Part shown: piece after piece, positions 34,948 through 43,288 of the stretch
Numbering within the stretch: position 1 is the first letter of the stretch
Layout of the letters: every line of letters begins with the position of its first letter
From: JAGQVA01 sp041391725
GTDB lineage: Bacteria > Bacteroidota > Bacteroidia > J057
Assembly: GCA_041391725.1 (NCBI GenBank)
Contig: JAWKNL010000032.1
Coordinates: 1 to 64,000 of the forward strand
Direction: 5' to 3'
Length of the DNA stretch: 64,000 nt
The notes under the pieces: generated by a model
What the model saw: only the letters and a program-made list of their open reading frames with translations
What the model was told of the DNA's origin: nothing
The model's database searches: none
Translations under genes and position numbers: made by a program

Positions 34948-35954
34948 ATGAATATCTACAATCTCTCTTTCTTATTTCTTTTTCAATTCTTATTCGCTTC
35001 TGAGGAGCAGTTAGCATTGACTCCGTCATCTGATCTCCGAAATGTCTGTCGGAACAAAACAGCGGTAACGCGAAAACTGCAAACCTTGTTTTTACATCTT
35101 CCGATGGCGGACAAACCTGGCAGGACATAAGCGCAGGGTTGCCCGAGCCGGTGAAAGATGATTATGGTGTAAACAAGATCTTTTCGTTTGCCGATGATCA
35201 TGGACTCATGTATCTGTCGGGGATGGATATACTACAATAAACCCTATTCTAAAGCTCCTTTTGGAAGAAAGATATTTTCCCCGACAATCACTGCAATATC
35301 GCTCCCGGAAAGGCCGGCATATTTGCATACAATTACTGGAGCAACGGAGTTTTCCAAAAAATATGGAACGAACGCATGGGCGCCGGCATTCGCAAATTTC
35401 CAGGAGAAACAGGTGTATAGCGTTTTTGAAACAGCCGCAGGCACTATTTTCATCAACTCCGAAAAAGGTCTTTTAGATCCACCAACAGTGGGAAATCATG
35501 GAAACATGTTGGCGGCATGGTCGGAGAATTGGTAGAGTCGAATGGCGTACTGCTGGGGACCACCTCGAAAGGGATCGTAAGATCGACCGATAATGGTGAA
35601 ACCTGGGCGTTGGTAATCAGCGAAGGCGGCGCAGGCATCGAGGTAGAACGCATCGAAGGTGGATTTGCTGCGATCACATTCAATGGAAAGTCGAGAACCC
35701 GAAGAGTGCGAACATCTTACGACGGTGGTATAACCTGGCAGCCCATTGATGCTGGCCTTCCGCCGCAGCTTTCCATTGCTTCCATCATACAGGTTGGTGA
35801 AAACTTCTTTTGTGGCCATCCCAAAGGCATTTTCAGATCATCGGACAAGGGAAAAACCTGGAAACTGTTACTTCCTTCCATAGAAGACAAGGTTTTCAAT
35901 TTACAAGTTTCAGGCAACGTGATTTATGCCATACCCATAAATGGAGGATGCTGA
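34948..35954 (+). pseudogene. Degraded Asp-box (BNR/sialidase-like) repeat protein
   Basis: A signal-like start (MNIYNLSFLFLFQFLFAS) is followed by pieces in at least three frames. Together they carry the Asp-box pattern S-x-D-x-G-x-T-W: SSDGGQTWQDISAGLP, STDNGETWALV, SYDGGITWQPIDAGLP and SSDKGKTWKLLLPS. Such repeats form beta-propellers in secreted sialidase-like or photosystem-assembly-like proteins. There are internal stops around 35130, 35240 and 35420 and no way to read one chain. It starts the decayed stretch that runs to the chimera at 36288. No functional claim is possible beyond repeat type. Confidence 0.75.
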
Positions 35955-36287
35955 AGATTTCCTGTACAGCGGCTCAACCTCATGCAGGTAAGCTACTTGT
36001 AAGTCTGAGTAAAAGAAAGGATATTCGTAATCATCAATGAGGAGATATAGGCCCGCGTGTATATGGATTTAGCGATAACACAAAAAACCCTGCCGTTATG
36101 GTGTACCATATTTTAAACGGAGACTCCCTGGCTTATAGTTTTCCTGACGCCGGTATTGAAGGGGAGATGATTGCTGCCAGATAAGCGCTTATTGACGGAG
36201 ATCTGTCAGGCATCAATCTCCGGGACTTCTGGCAAACCAGAGCCAGATACCACCGGGTAAGCGAAGCAGAATACAAACATTAATGAT
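35955..36287 (+). other. Gene-poor decayed stretch with a coding remnant
   Basis: From about 36040 to 36283 one frame reads protein-like sequence (GPRVYGFSDNTKNPAVMVYH, then DLSGINLRDFWQTRARYH) with a single in-frame TAA near 36182. It has no start and no recognised family. It may be the tail of a different secreted enzyme, joined here by deletion. The rest shows nothing. Confidence 0.45.
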
Positions 36288-37349
36288 ATGAAAATAATCA
36301 ACATTCAAATATCAAGTGTAGCACTGCTGCTCCTGGTAATTTCTGCATGGGCCCAGCAAAGTCTCGGGAAACGACTACCTAATATTGTTTATATTTTTGC
36401 CGAAGATTTGGGATACGGCGATATTGGCAGCTTTGGAGCAAAAGATATTCAAACACCTCATATCGACAGATTCGAAAGCGAAGGCAAGAATTTTACTAAT
36501 AAACTTACCATAGATGGAAGTACTTTGGAATACACCATCGAAGGAGAAGGGATTCCCTGTCTGGTGATTGGTTCCTCGATTTATTATCCCCGAACGTTTT
36601 CAGCTAATTTACGGCGGCATTTGAAAATGTACTTCGTGGATATGAAATGGTTTGCAAAGGGATATGCCAAAGAAGATCTGAACCAGGTTACCATTGAGAC
36701 TATTGTGGAAGACATCGAACAGATACGGGCGGCCCTTGGCCTGGAAAAGCCGCTGATTATGGGGCATAGCATCCATGGCACCATGGCCACAGAGTATGTC
36801 AAAAAATATGGAGAAAAAGTATCCGGGCTAATTGTGATAGGATCACCTGCCGAATGGGGTAATGCTACTTATCAGGAAAAGGCTGCGGCCCTTTGGGCAA
36901 CCGCCTCACCAAAACGGAAACAACTTCAGGAAAAAAACTGGGGGCAAACAAAAGAAATCGACCGGCTGACAGGACAAAAAGAGGCGGCTGCGCGATACAA
37001 CAATATGGCTCCTCAGTATTGGTACGACCCGGAATACGATGCCGGCTGGCTTTGGAAAGATATGACTGTGCATTCTGAAGTGACGCAGCACATTTTCACG
37101 CGTGTTTTCCTTGATTACAACATGTTTGAGCCACCCATACCTATCAGCGTTCCTGTGTTTGTAGCTTTAGGAAAGTATGATTATGTGATTCCCTATACTC
37201 TATGGAACTCCACCTATCCCAATGTCCCGGATTTCAAATTGGTACTTTTTGAAAAGAGTGGTCATACGCCTCAACTAGAAGAATCCAAACGGTTTGATAG
37301 AGAACTTCTGGGCTGGAGCAATCAAAAAATCAAAAGAACGGACAAATGA
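36288..37349 (+). CDS. Chimeric protein: sulfatase N-terminus joined to an alpha/beta hydrolase
   Basis: The product is 353 aa. A signal peptide (SSVALLLLVISAWAQ) is followed by LPNIVYIFAEDLGYGDIGSF and IQTPHIDRFESEGKNFT, the unmistakable start of a type I sulfatase with metal-binding acidic residues. Immediately before the point where the C/S-x-P-x-R catalytic motif should come, near residue 70, the sequence changes to an alpha/beta hydrolase: NKLTIDGSTLEYTIEGEG, nucleophile elbow GHSIHG, ALGKYDYVIPY (acid) and FEKSGHTPQLEE (base). The hydrolase part is complete, with a Ser-Asp-His triad. The sulfatase part cannot be active. The gene overlaps the next by 4 bp (ATGA). It was probably created by an in-frame deletion joining two genes. 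Confidence 0.75.
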   Translation: MKIINIQISSVALLLLVISAWAQQSLGKRLPNIVYIFAEDLGYGDIGSFGAKDIQTPHIDRFESEGKNFTNKLTIDGSTLEYTIEGEGIPCLVIGSSIYYPRTFSANLRRHLKMYFVDMKWFAKGYAKEDLNQVTIETIVEDIEQIRAALGLEKPLIMGHSIHGTMATEYVKKYGEKVSGLIVIGSPAEWGNATYQEKAAALWATASPKRKQLQEKNWGQTKEIDRLTGQKEAAARYNNMAPQYWYDPEYDAGWLWKDMTVHSEVTQHIFTRVFLDYNMFEPPIPISVPVFVALGKYDYVIPYTLWNSTYPNVPDFKLVLFEKSGHTPQLEESKRFDRELLGWSNQKIKRTDK

Positions 37350-38152
37350 AAAGAAGACAATTCATTACCAATACCCTGGCGGCAGCAGGTGCGCTAAGTC
37401 TTGGATCCATGGGCTTGGTTATTGATCCCCAAAAAACTCATCTTTTGTCTCTAAGTTTTGACGATGGTTTCAAAAAATCCTTTTACCGGATAGCAGAGAT
37501 TCATGAAAACTACGGTTTGAAGGCTTGTTTGAATGTGATTGCAACAGGGCATCTAAAAAGCTTCAACACTGAGCCTAAATGGATTCCTCAAAATCTGTTG
37601 GGTGACTTCAATGATTGGAACAAGCTAAAAGAACGGGGGCATGAAGTTATGCCTCATACATGGGAACACCTGAACCTCTCTGAAATCCCCATTGAAAAAG
37701 CTAAGGAAAATATCGAAAAATGCCTCGACTATTTTGAAAATAACCTTCAAGGATACACTTCCGACGGCGCCGTTTATAACTTCGCCTACAATGCCTCCAC
37801 GCCAGAACTGGAAGACTTTGCACTGACCAAAGTATCCGCTATTCGAACAGGAGGCTGGTTGGTTTTGAAAGATACTATAGTTAATGCCGTTCCCGTCAAA
37901 GAGCAGCCCCTCCGTCTGGGATGTTGGGGTCATGGTCCTGATTTTTGCGATGACTACGTAGAACAGGAAATCAACAAATTCTTAGCCACTGAGGGAGGTT
38001 GGCTGATTTTGAATCTTCATGGATTGGATGAAGAAGGTTGGGGCCCCGTTCACGCTGAATATCTTGACAATTTACTTAAACGGTTAGTTAAGATTGACTT
38101 TTTGTCCGTACTGCCAACCGGAGAAATTGTGAAACAGATAGGTAAAAAGTAA
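37346..38152 (+). CDS. Polysaccharide deacetylase-like (NodB fold) exported protein
   Basis: The product is 268 aa. The N-terminus KRRQFITNTLAAAGALSLGS has the twin-arginine pattern followed by a hydrophobic core, suggesting Tat export. The NodB-fold motif 1 is SLSFDDGF and motif 2 is EVMPHTWEHLNLS (H-x3-H), both with metal-binding residues in place. The C-terminal GGWLILNLHGLDEEGWGP holds a likely base His. Such enzymes remove N- or O-acetyl groups from surface or environmental glycans. It is translationally coupled to the chimeric hydrolase by a 4-bp overlap, so the two may act on the same substrate. Confidence 0.82.
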   Translation: MKRRQFITNTLAAAGALSLGSMGLVIDPQKTHLLSLSFDDGFKKSFYRIAEIHENYGLKACLNVIATGHLKSFNTEPKWIPQNLLGDFNDWNKLKERGHEVMPHTWEHLNLSEIPIEKAKENIEKCLDYFENNLQGYTSDGAVYNFAYNASTPELEDFALTKVSAIRTGGWLVLKDTIVNAVPVKEQPLRLGCWGHGPDFCDDYVEQEINKFLATEGGWLILNLHGLDEEGWGPVHAEYLDNLLKRLVKIDFLSVLPTGEIVKQIGKK

Positions 38153-38236
38153 AACGTCCAACATGGTATATGCGATAGTACTCGCTAAACGATCCACCAC
38201 ATAAACAACACATTTACTTTTTATCACAAACAAAAA

Positions 38237-38264
38237 GGGAAAGCAGGCTTTTACCTGCTTACCC
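38237..38264 (-). terminator. Terminator at the end of kdgK
   Basis: On the minus strand GGGTAAGCAGG and CCTGCTTTCCC pair with one mismatch around TAAAAG, followed by a T-rich tail. The hairpin includes the kdgK stop codon. Confidence 0.6.
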
Positions 38265-39285
38265 TTCCCGATCCGTCGCCTTCCATCAGCTTTTCGACTT
38301 CGTCAACGGTTACCATATTAAAGTCGCCGTGAATCGTATGCTTCAGACATGACGCAGCAACCGCAAAATCGAGCGCTTTCTGGTCGTCGCCTGTATAAGT
38401 GAGCAATCCGTAAATCAGCCCTCCCATAAACGAATCTCCCCCGCCGACACGATCCACAATATGGGTTATCTGGTAAGTTGGGGCGCTGAAAAGTTGTTTT
38501 CCGTCCCAAAGTACGCCTGACCAGCTATTGTGTGAAGCAGAAACAGAACCGCGAAGGGTAATGATCACTTTCTTTGCCCGGGGAAACCGCGCCATCAGTT
38601 GTCGTCCTACCGATTCGTAAGCCTCGCCTTCGACGTGCCCGCTGGTTACGTCCACGCCTTCGGGGTGAATGTTGAATACTTTTTCGGCATCTTCTTCATT
38701 CCCCAGGATAATATCACACCCTTCTACCAGTTCGGCCATGACTTCGCTGGCTTTTTTGCCGTATTTCCAAAGGTTTTTGCGGTAATTGAGGTCCGTAGAA
38801 ACAGTAACGCCCATACGGTTGGCCGTCTGAATGCCTTCCAGACACACATCGGCTGCACTCTGGGAAATGGCGGGGGTAATTCCTGTCCAGTGAAACCAGC
38901 CTGCATCGGCCAGTACACTTTCCCAGTCGATCATGCCTTTCTTTATTTCTGCGATAGATGAATGCGCCCGGTCATAAACGACTTTGCTTCCGCGGCTGAC
39001 GGCTCCGTGTTCGAGGAAATAAATGCCCAGCCTTTCTCCGCCAAAGATGATATGGTTGACGCCGACATTGTACTTGCGGAGGTTGGCTACGGCAGCATGC
39101 CCCAGATCGTTGTTGGGGAGTCGGGTGACATATTCGGTGGGGATTCCATAATTGGCAAGGGAAACCGATACGTTGGATTCGCCACCTCCATAGGTAGCTT
39201 CAAATGTTGACGCCTGCACAAACCGCTGAAAGCCCGGTGTAGAGAGGCGAAGCATGATTTCGCCAAAGGTTACTACTTTTTTCAT
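38251..39285 (-). CDS. kdgK: 2-dehydro-3-deoxygluconokinase (PfkB family)
   Basis: The product is 344 aa. It has the PfkB N-terminal pattern TFGEIMLRLSTPGFQRFVQA with GGGESNVSVSLANYG, and the C-terminal signature VDRVGGGDSFMGGLIYG containing the catalytic Asp. The LRLSTPG start and the YDRAHSS region are typical of KDG kinases rather than ribokinases or fructokinases. It phosphorylates 2-keto-3-deoxygluconate to KDPG, which an aldolase splits to pyruvate and glyceraldehyde-3-phosphate. It is the last gene of a minus-strand uronate operon with the DUF1080 protein, uxuA and an SDR, 9 bp after the DUF1080 gene. The context supports the KDG assignment. Confidence 0.92.
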   Translation of the reverse strand: MKKVVTFGEIMLRLSTPGFQRFVQASTFEATYGGGESNVSVSLANYGIPTEYVTRLPNNDLGHAAVANLRKYNVGVNHIIFGGERLGIYFLEHGAVSRGSKVVYDRAHSSIAEIKKGMIDWESVLADAGWFHWTGITPAISQSAADVCLEGIQTANRMGVTVSTDLNYRKNLWKYGKKASEVMAELVEGCDIILGNEEDAEKVFNIHPEGVDVTSGHVEGEAYESVGRQLMARFPRAKKVIITLRGSVSASHNSWSGVLWDGKQLFSAPTYQITHIVDRVGGGDSFMGGLIYGLLTYTGDDQKALDFAVAASCLKHTIHGDFNMVTVDEVEKLMEGDGSGRVSR

Positions 39286-39294
39286 TATTGTATG

Positions 39295-40713
39295 TTAAAG
39301 CCTTCTGATTTTGATACTGCGATAATGTACTTCATCTCCATGGTCCTGAAGGAGAATATGGCCGCTTTGCCAGTTGCCAAAATCCTTCCATTCTGCGTAT
39401 TTGCTTCGCGCAACTAACGCGCCAAAAGCCTGGTCTCCGCGCTCATAAGACAAAACTTTCCGGTGGTTGAGCCAGTGCTCGACATGCGCGCCCTTAAATT
39501 CGGTTTTTTCCAGATTATTTCCCTTTGGCCATTCCTCTACCCTTACACCACTTACCACGATACGGGCATGGTTCCACTGCCCGGGTTCGTTTACGATTTT
39601 TCCCTTGTTGGCGGGAATAAGGTCGTAAAGGGAGGCAATTGTACGGTTTCCTGCAGAGCCCATGGCCGCATCGGGGTGTTTGGCATCATCGAGTATCTGA
39701 TATTCAAGCCCGATCGCCGAACCTGCATTGGGATTGTTTTTGAGGTATTGTTCGGTGATAAAATATTTGATCCCGCTGTTGGCTCCGGGGGTAATCATAA
39801 ATTCGAGTTCAAGCTCGAAAGTGCTGTATTCATCAACCGTGACCACATCTCCGCCGTTTTGTGATTCGGCTCCTTTTCCGCCCATGACGATGAGTTCGCC
39901 GTTTTCAACTTTCCAGCCTTTAGCCGGAAATTGTGTTTTGTGCGCGCCACGCCAGCCGTTGGTAGTTTTTCCGTCAAACAACAACTGCCATCCCTGCGCT
40001 CTTTCCTGAGGCGAAAGGTAATTGGGCACATTGTTGACGATGTGGATATCGGTCCAGGGACTGGGCTTGAGGTTTTCGGTCTGGATAAAAATATTTCTCC
40101 ATTTGATCTGCCTTCCTTCCGGATCTTCTTCTCTGATGGCATGCACCTGAAGGGCGATAAAACCTTCTGCTGTCATGTCGTCGATAAGATCAGCGGCAGG
40201 GATGCCATTCACCCAGGTGCGGATAGAGTTGCCGATAGCTTCGATGCGGTAATGGTTCCACTGGTTGTTTTTGAAAGCCGTGCGCGCACCGGGATTGTGA
40301 TCCATAGGGTAAAGCCATCCGCGGCGGGCTTCATCGTAAATGCCGCCACTCCATCCTCTTTCAGAAGGATCGATTTCTACCTGATAACCATGCACCCTCC
40401 CTTCTTTATATTCGGGGAGGCTGTTGGAGCGAATCTGAATTCCGGAATTCATTTCGGGATCCACCCAGAATTCCAATTCCAGAATAAAATCGCTGTACAT
40501 TTTTTCGGTAACCATAAAGCTGTTGGGCGTGCCGCGTACGGTTGTTCCCACAACGGCGCCATCTTCAACGGCATATTTTGCCTGCCCGTTGAGTTGTTTC
40601 CAGCCTGTAAAATCTTTTCCATTAAACAAAGCCTTCCATTCTCCCTGCCCGAAAACAGAAAAAGAAAGACATAGAAAAAGTGTGATCAGGGGGGAAATTC
40701 GAAAATGTCGCAT
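39295..40713 (-). CDS. Secreted protein with two DUF1080 (3-keto-disaccharide hydrolase-type) domains
   Basis: The product is 472 aa with signal peptide ISPLITLFLCLSFSVFGQ. Two DUF1080 concanavalin-like domains follow, at residues ~23-210 (WKALFNGKDFTGWKQLNG) and ~235-472 (WQLLFDGKTTNGWRGAHK). Both have the LFDGK-x-x-x-G-W start and an INSGIQ/ANSGIKY strand. DUF1080 domains include 3-keto-disaccharide hydrolases and glycan-binding proteins of Bacteroidota. It lies between uxuA and kdgK, so an extracytoplasmic role in releasing or binding uronate-containing glycans is plausible. That role is inferred from context only. A 7-bp repeat array separates it from uxuA. Confidence 0.85.
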   Translation of the reverse strand: MRHFRISPLITLFLCLSFSVFGQGEWKALFNGKDFTGWKQLNGQAKYAVEDGAVVGTTVRGTPNSFMVTEKMYSDFILELEFWVDPEMNSGIQIRSNSLPEYKEGRVHGYQVEIDPSERGWSGGIYDEARRGWLYPMDHNPGARTAFKNNQWNHYRIEAIGNSIRTWVNGIPAADLIDDMTAEGFIALQVHAIREEDPEGRQIKWRNIFIQTENLKPSPWTDIHIVNNVPNYLSPQERAQGWQLLFDGKTTNGWRGAHKTQFPAKGWKVENGELIVMGGKGAESQNGGDVVTVDEYSTFELELEFMITPGANSGIKYFITEQYLKNNPNAGSAIGLEYQILDDAKHPDAAMGSAGNRTIASLYDLIPANKGKIVNEPGQWNHARIVVSGVRVEEWPKGNNLEKTEFKGAHVEHWLNHRKVLSYERGDQAFGALVARSKYAEWKDFGNWQSGHILLQDHGDEVHYRSIKIRRL

Positions 40714-40721
40714 AGTAGTAG

Positions 40722-40903
40722 TTAATTGTTAATGGTTAATGGATGTTGGCTTTTGGTTTTTGGCTGTTGGCTGTTGGCTGTTGGCTGTTGGCTTTTGGTT
40801 TTTGGCTGTTGGCTTTTGGTTTTTGGCTGTTGGTTTTTGGCTGTTGGCTGTTGGCTAATAGCTAACGGCCAAAAGCTAATAGCTAATAGCTAATAGCTAA
40901 AGG
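40722..40903. repeat. Array of about 26 tandem 7-bp units
   Basis: The whole stretch parses in one 7-nt register without gaps. On the plus strand the units are TTAATTG, TTAATGG (x2), ATGTTGG, then a mix of CTGTTGG, CTTTTGG and TTTTTGG, then CTAATAG, CTAACGG, CCAAAAG, CTAATAG (x3) and CTAAAGG. Units vary at fixed positions while length stays seven. The right end supplies the last four codons and stop of uxuA. The first units match the heptamers at 20607 and 21318 (as reverse complement). Confidence 0.9.
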
Positions 40904-42092
40904 CTCGTTTGATTCCCAGTTCGAGGCCGCGAAGTTCGGCGAGGCCGCGGAGTCTTCCGATGGCTGAGTAGCCGGGGTTTGTCTTTTTGTGGAGGTCGTC
41001 GAGCATAAGATGGCCGTGATCAGGGCGCATGGGTATGAGCGAGTCTTTTCGTCCACTATTTTTTCTTTTGGTTTCTTCTTCTACGAGCGCCTTTATCACT
41101 TCGTACATATCCACGTCGCCGTCGAGGTGATCGGCTTCGAAAAAATTGCCTTCTGCATCGCGCCGGGTGCTTCTGAGGTGGATAAAGTGAATACGGTCGC
41201 CCAGCCTTTTTACCATGCCGGCAAGATCATTGTCGTCTCTCACGCCATAGGAGCCGGTACAGAAAGTAAGTCCGTTGGCGGGAGAATTAACTGCATCCAG
41301 CAAAAACCGCGCATCGCGTTCGGTACTTACAATCCGGGGCAGTCCCAGAATGGAAAAAGGCGGGTCGTCGGGGTGAATGGCCATTCGCACGCCGGATTCT
41401 TCAGCGACGGGGACAATTTCACCGAGGAAATAGGCGAGATTTTCACGAAGCCTGTCCTCGTTTACATCGTGATAGGCATTCAGTACCGTTTGCAACTGAT
41501 CAAGGGTATAACCTTCATCTGAGCCGGGAAGCCCGGCAATAATATTTTGCTGAAGCTGCACTTTGTCGGCTTCGGTCAGTTGGTCAAATTTATCTTTTGC
41601 CTTCCGCCGTTCTTCTTCTGTGTATAGATCCTCCGCTCCCGGTCTTTTCAACATATACAGCTCAAAAGCGGCAAAGGCCATACGGTCAAACCGAAGCGCT
41701 TTTGATCCGTCGGGTACTTCGTAGAGGAGGTCGGTGCGGGTCCAGTCGAGGACAGGCATAAAGTTGTAACAGACAATATGCACGCCGCAGGCAGCGAGGT
41801 TGCGGATGCTTTGTTTGTAGTTTTCGATCATCCGTTTCCGTTCGGGGCTGCCCGTTTTGATCGGGTCAGGTACGGGGATACTTTCCACCACTTCCCAGGA
41901 AAGGTTGCGGGGTTTATTTTTTACCTCATCCCATTCGATCATGCGTTTGCGAAGATTGATTTCTTCGACAGACCATACTTCCCCGTTGGGGATATGGTGG
42001 AGGGCAGTTACAATACCGGTTGCACCGGCCTGCATGACATCGGATAGGCTCACAGGGTCTTTGGGGCCATACCATCGCCAGGATTGAAGCAT
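40890..42092 (-). CDS. uxuA: Mannonate dehydratase
   Basis: The product is 400 aa, the normal UxuA length. It has the N-terminal MLQSWRWYGPKDPVSLSDVM, GATGIVTALHHIPNGEVW, YNFMPVLDWTRTDL, the metal-site region VRMAIHPDDPPFSILGLPRI, FCTGSYG, HFIHLRST and MRPDHGHLMLDD. It dehydrates D-mannonate to 2-keto-3-deoxygluconate in the cytoplasm. Its last residues (AFSY) and stop codon are encoded by the heptamer array, so the natural C-terminus may have been replaced when the repeats arose. It follows the SDR fructuronate reductase gene by 41 bp in the same operon. Confidence 0.95.
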   Translation of the reverse strand: MLQSWRWYGPKDPVSLSDVMQAGATGIVTALHHIPNGEVWSVEEINLRKRMIEWDEVKNKPRNLSWEVVESIPVPDPIKTGSPERKRMIENYKQSIRNLAACGVHIVCYNFMPVLDWTRTDLLYEVPDGSKALRFDRMAFAAFELYMLKRPGAEDLYTEEERRKAKDKFDQLTEADKVQLQQNIIAGLPGSDEGYTLDQLQTVLNAYHDVNEDRLRENLAYFLGEIVPVAEESGVRMAIHPDDPPFSILGLPRIVSTERDARFLLDAVNSPANGLTFCTGSYGVRDDNDLAGMVKRLGDRIHFIHLRSTRRDAEGNFFEADHLDGDVDMYEVIKALVEEETKRKNSGRKDSLIPMRPDHGHLMLDDLHKKTNPGYSAIGRLRGLAELRGLELGIKRAFSY

Positions 42093-42133
42093 AATTGAAA
42101 CGAATTAAAAAATGAATAAAGTAAAAATAATCG

Positions 42134-42949
42134 TTATACACCAGTCCACGCGCTGAATCCGCCGTCGATAGGCACGACAATTCCCGTCACAAACCGGGAT
42201 GCGTCGCTGCAGAGCCACTGTATGGTGCCATTGAGTTCTTCGGCTTCGCCAAATCTGCCCATGGGTGTATGCGAAATAATGGTTTTACCGCGATCGGTCA
42301 GGCTTCCGTCTTCATTGAGCAGGAGGGCGCGGTTTTGGTCGCCGATAAAAAAGCCCGGAGCGATGGCGTTTACCCGCATACCTTCGCCAAACTTTAAGGC
42401 CATTTCTACGGCCATCCATCGGGTAAAATTATCAATTGCGGCTTTTGAAGCCGAATAACCCACTACGCGGCTGATGGCACGCTGGGCGGTCATGGAGGAG
42501 ATATTGATGATTACCCCTTTTTTCTGGGCAGCCATTTGCTCTCCAAAGACCAGGGAAGGCAGAACAGAGCCATTGAGGTTGAGATCGGAGACTTTTTTAA
42601 ATGCCTCGATGGAGAGGTCGAATATCGTCTGATCGGGGCTGATGGTTGCGCCAGGCATATTTCCTCCGGCTGCATTAATCAGCACATCTGTTTTTCCCCA
42701 TCTGGCAAGAATCGAATCCCGGGCCTGGGTCAGGCTGGATTTATCCAGCACATTGGTTTCAATCGCCACGGCTTCTCCACCGCTTTGCGTGATCAGGTCA
42801 ACCACCGGTTGAGCCAGGGCCGGGCGGAGGTCGAGAATGGCAATTTTTGCCCCGGCAGAAGCCAGGTTTTTTGCCATGGAGCCACCCAAAGCACCCGAAC
42901 CTCCGGTAATGGCGACAACTTTCCCGGAAACATCAAATGGGTTTTGCAT
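42134..42949 (-). CDS. SDR-family D-mannonate oxidoreductase / fructuronate reductase
   Basis: The product is 271 aa, a short-chain dehydrogenase with cofactor motif ITGGSGALGGSMAKN, NAAGGN and the catalytic Y-x3-K in GYSASKAAIDNF. The C-terminus ends GIVVPIDGGFSAWTGV. In Bacteroidota and Firmicutes an SDR of this type next to uxuA reduces D-fructuronate to D-mannonate, replacing the unrelated UxuB of E. coli. Position directly upstream of uxuA supports that role; a gluconate 5-dehydrogenase-like activity is the alternative. It is the first gene of the operon, and no regulator gene is adjacent. Confidence 0.85.
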   Translation of the reverse strand: MQNPFDVSGKVVAITGGSGALGGSMAKNLASAGAKIAILDLRPALAQPVVDLITQSGGEAVAIETNVLDKSSLTQARDSILARWGKTDVLINAAGGNMPGATISPDQTIFDLSIEAFKKVSDLNLNGSVLPSLVFGEQMAAQKKGVIINISSMTAQRAISRVVGYSASKAAIDNFTRWMAVEMALKFGEGMRVNAIAPGFFIGDQNRALLLNEDGSLTDRGKTIISHTPMGRFGEAEELNGTIQWLCSDASRFVTGIVVPIDGGFSAWTGV

Positions 42950-43238
42950 ACAACGTATTTCTTTGAAAAAATCTCAAAGCGATTTAATAAAAGAAAAATT
43001 ACTGACAAAGGGTTTATTTTCAGCAGGTTAAGTTTCTTGTTTTGGGAACGGTTGCAGAAGGGAAGTCGGCAAAAATTTTGGGGAAATATATTCGCTTTGC
43101 CGGGTCTGGCTGTGCAGATGACTATTCTATTCCCGGCTGATTCGCAAACCAGATAAATAGAGTATTTTAAAAAACAACCCAAAACGGAACACGCGATATA
43201 GCCTACCCCTAAACCCATTCCCAAATTCCAGGCGAAAA
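42950..43238. other. Intergenic region between divergent SDR genes
   Basis: About 290 bp hold no gene or clear hairpin that I can support. It must contain the promoter of the uronate operon on the minus strand, but no TTG/TAnnTTTG pair with correct spacing was found there. Confidence 0.5.
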
Positions 43239-43269
43239 TTGTTTCCCACTCCCCTGAAATTTACTTTTG
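43239..43269 (+). promoter_or_regulatory. Bacteroidota-type promoter of the SDR gene at 43289
   Basis: TTG (43239-43241), 20-nt spacer, TACTTTTG (43262-43269). It ends 19 bp before the start codon, implying a very short leader. Confidence 0.75.
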
Positions 43270-43288
43270 CCTGTCCTTAATTTTCCGA

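Noticed and set aside
40722..40903. Possible CRISPR array
   Set aside because: Units are 7 bp with no spacers and no cas genes nearby; it is a heptamer tandem repeat.
42793..43224. Minus-strand frame running from the SDR gene into the intergenic region
   Set aside because: It is out of frame with the SDR protein and the part outside that gene shows no coding character.
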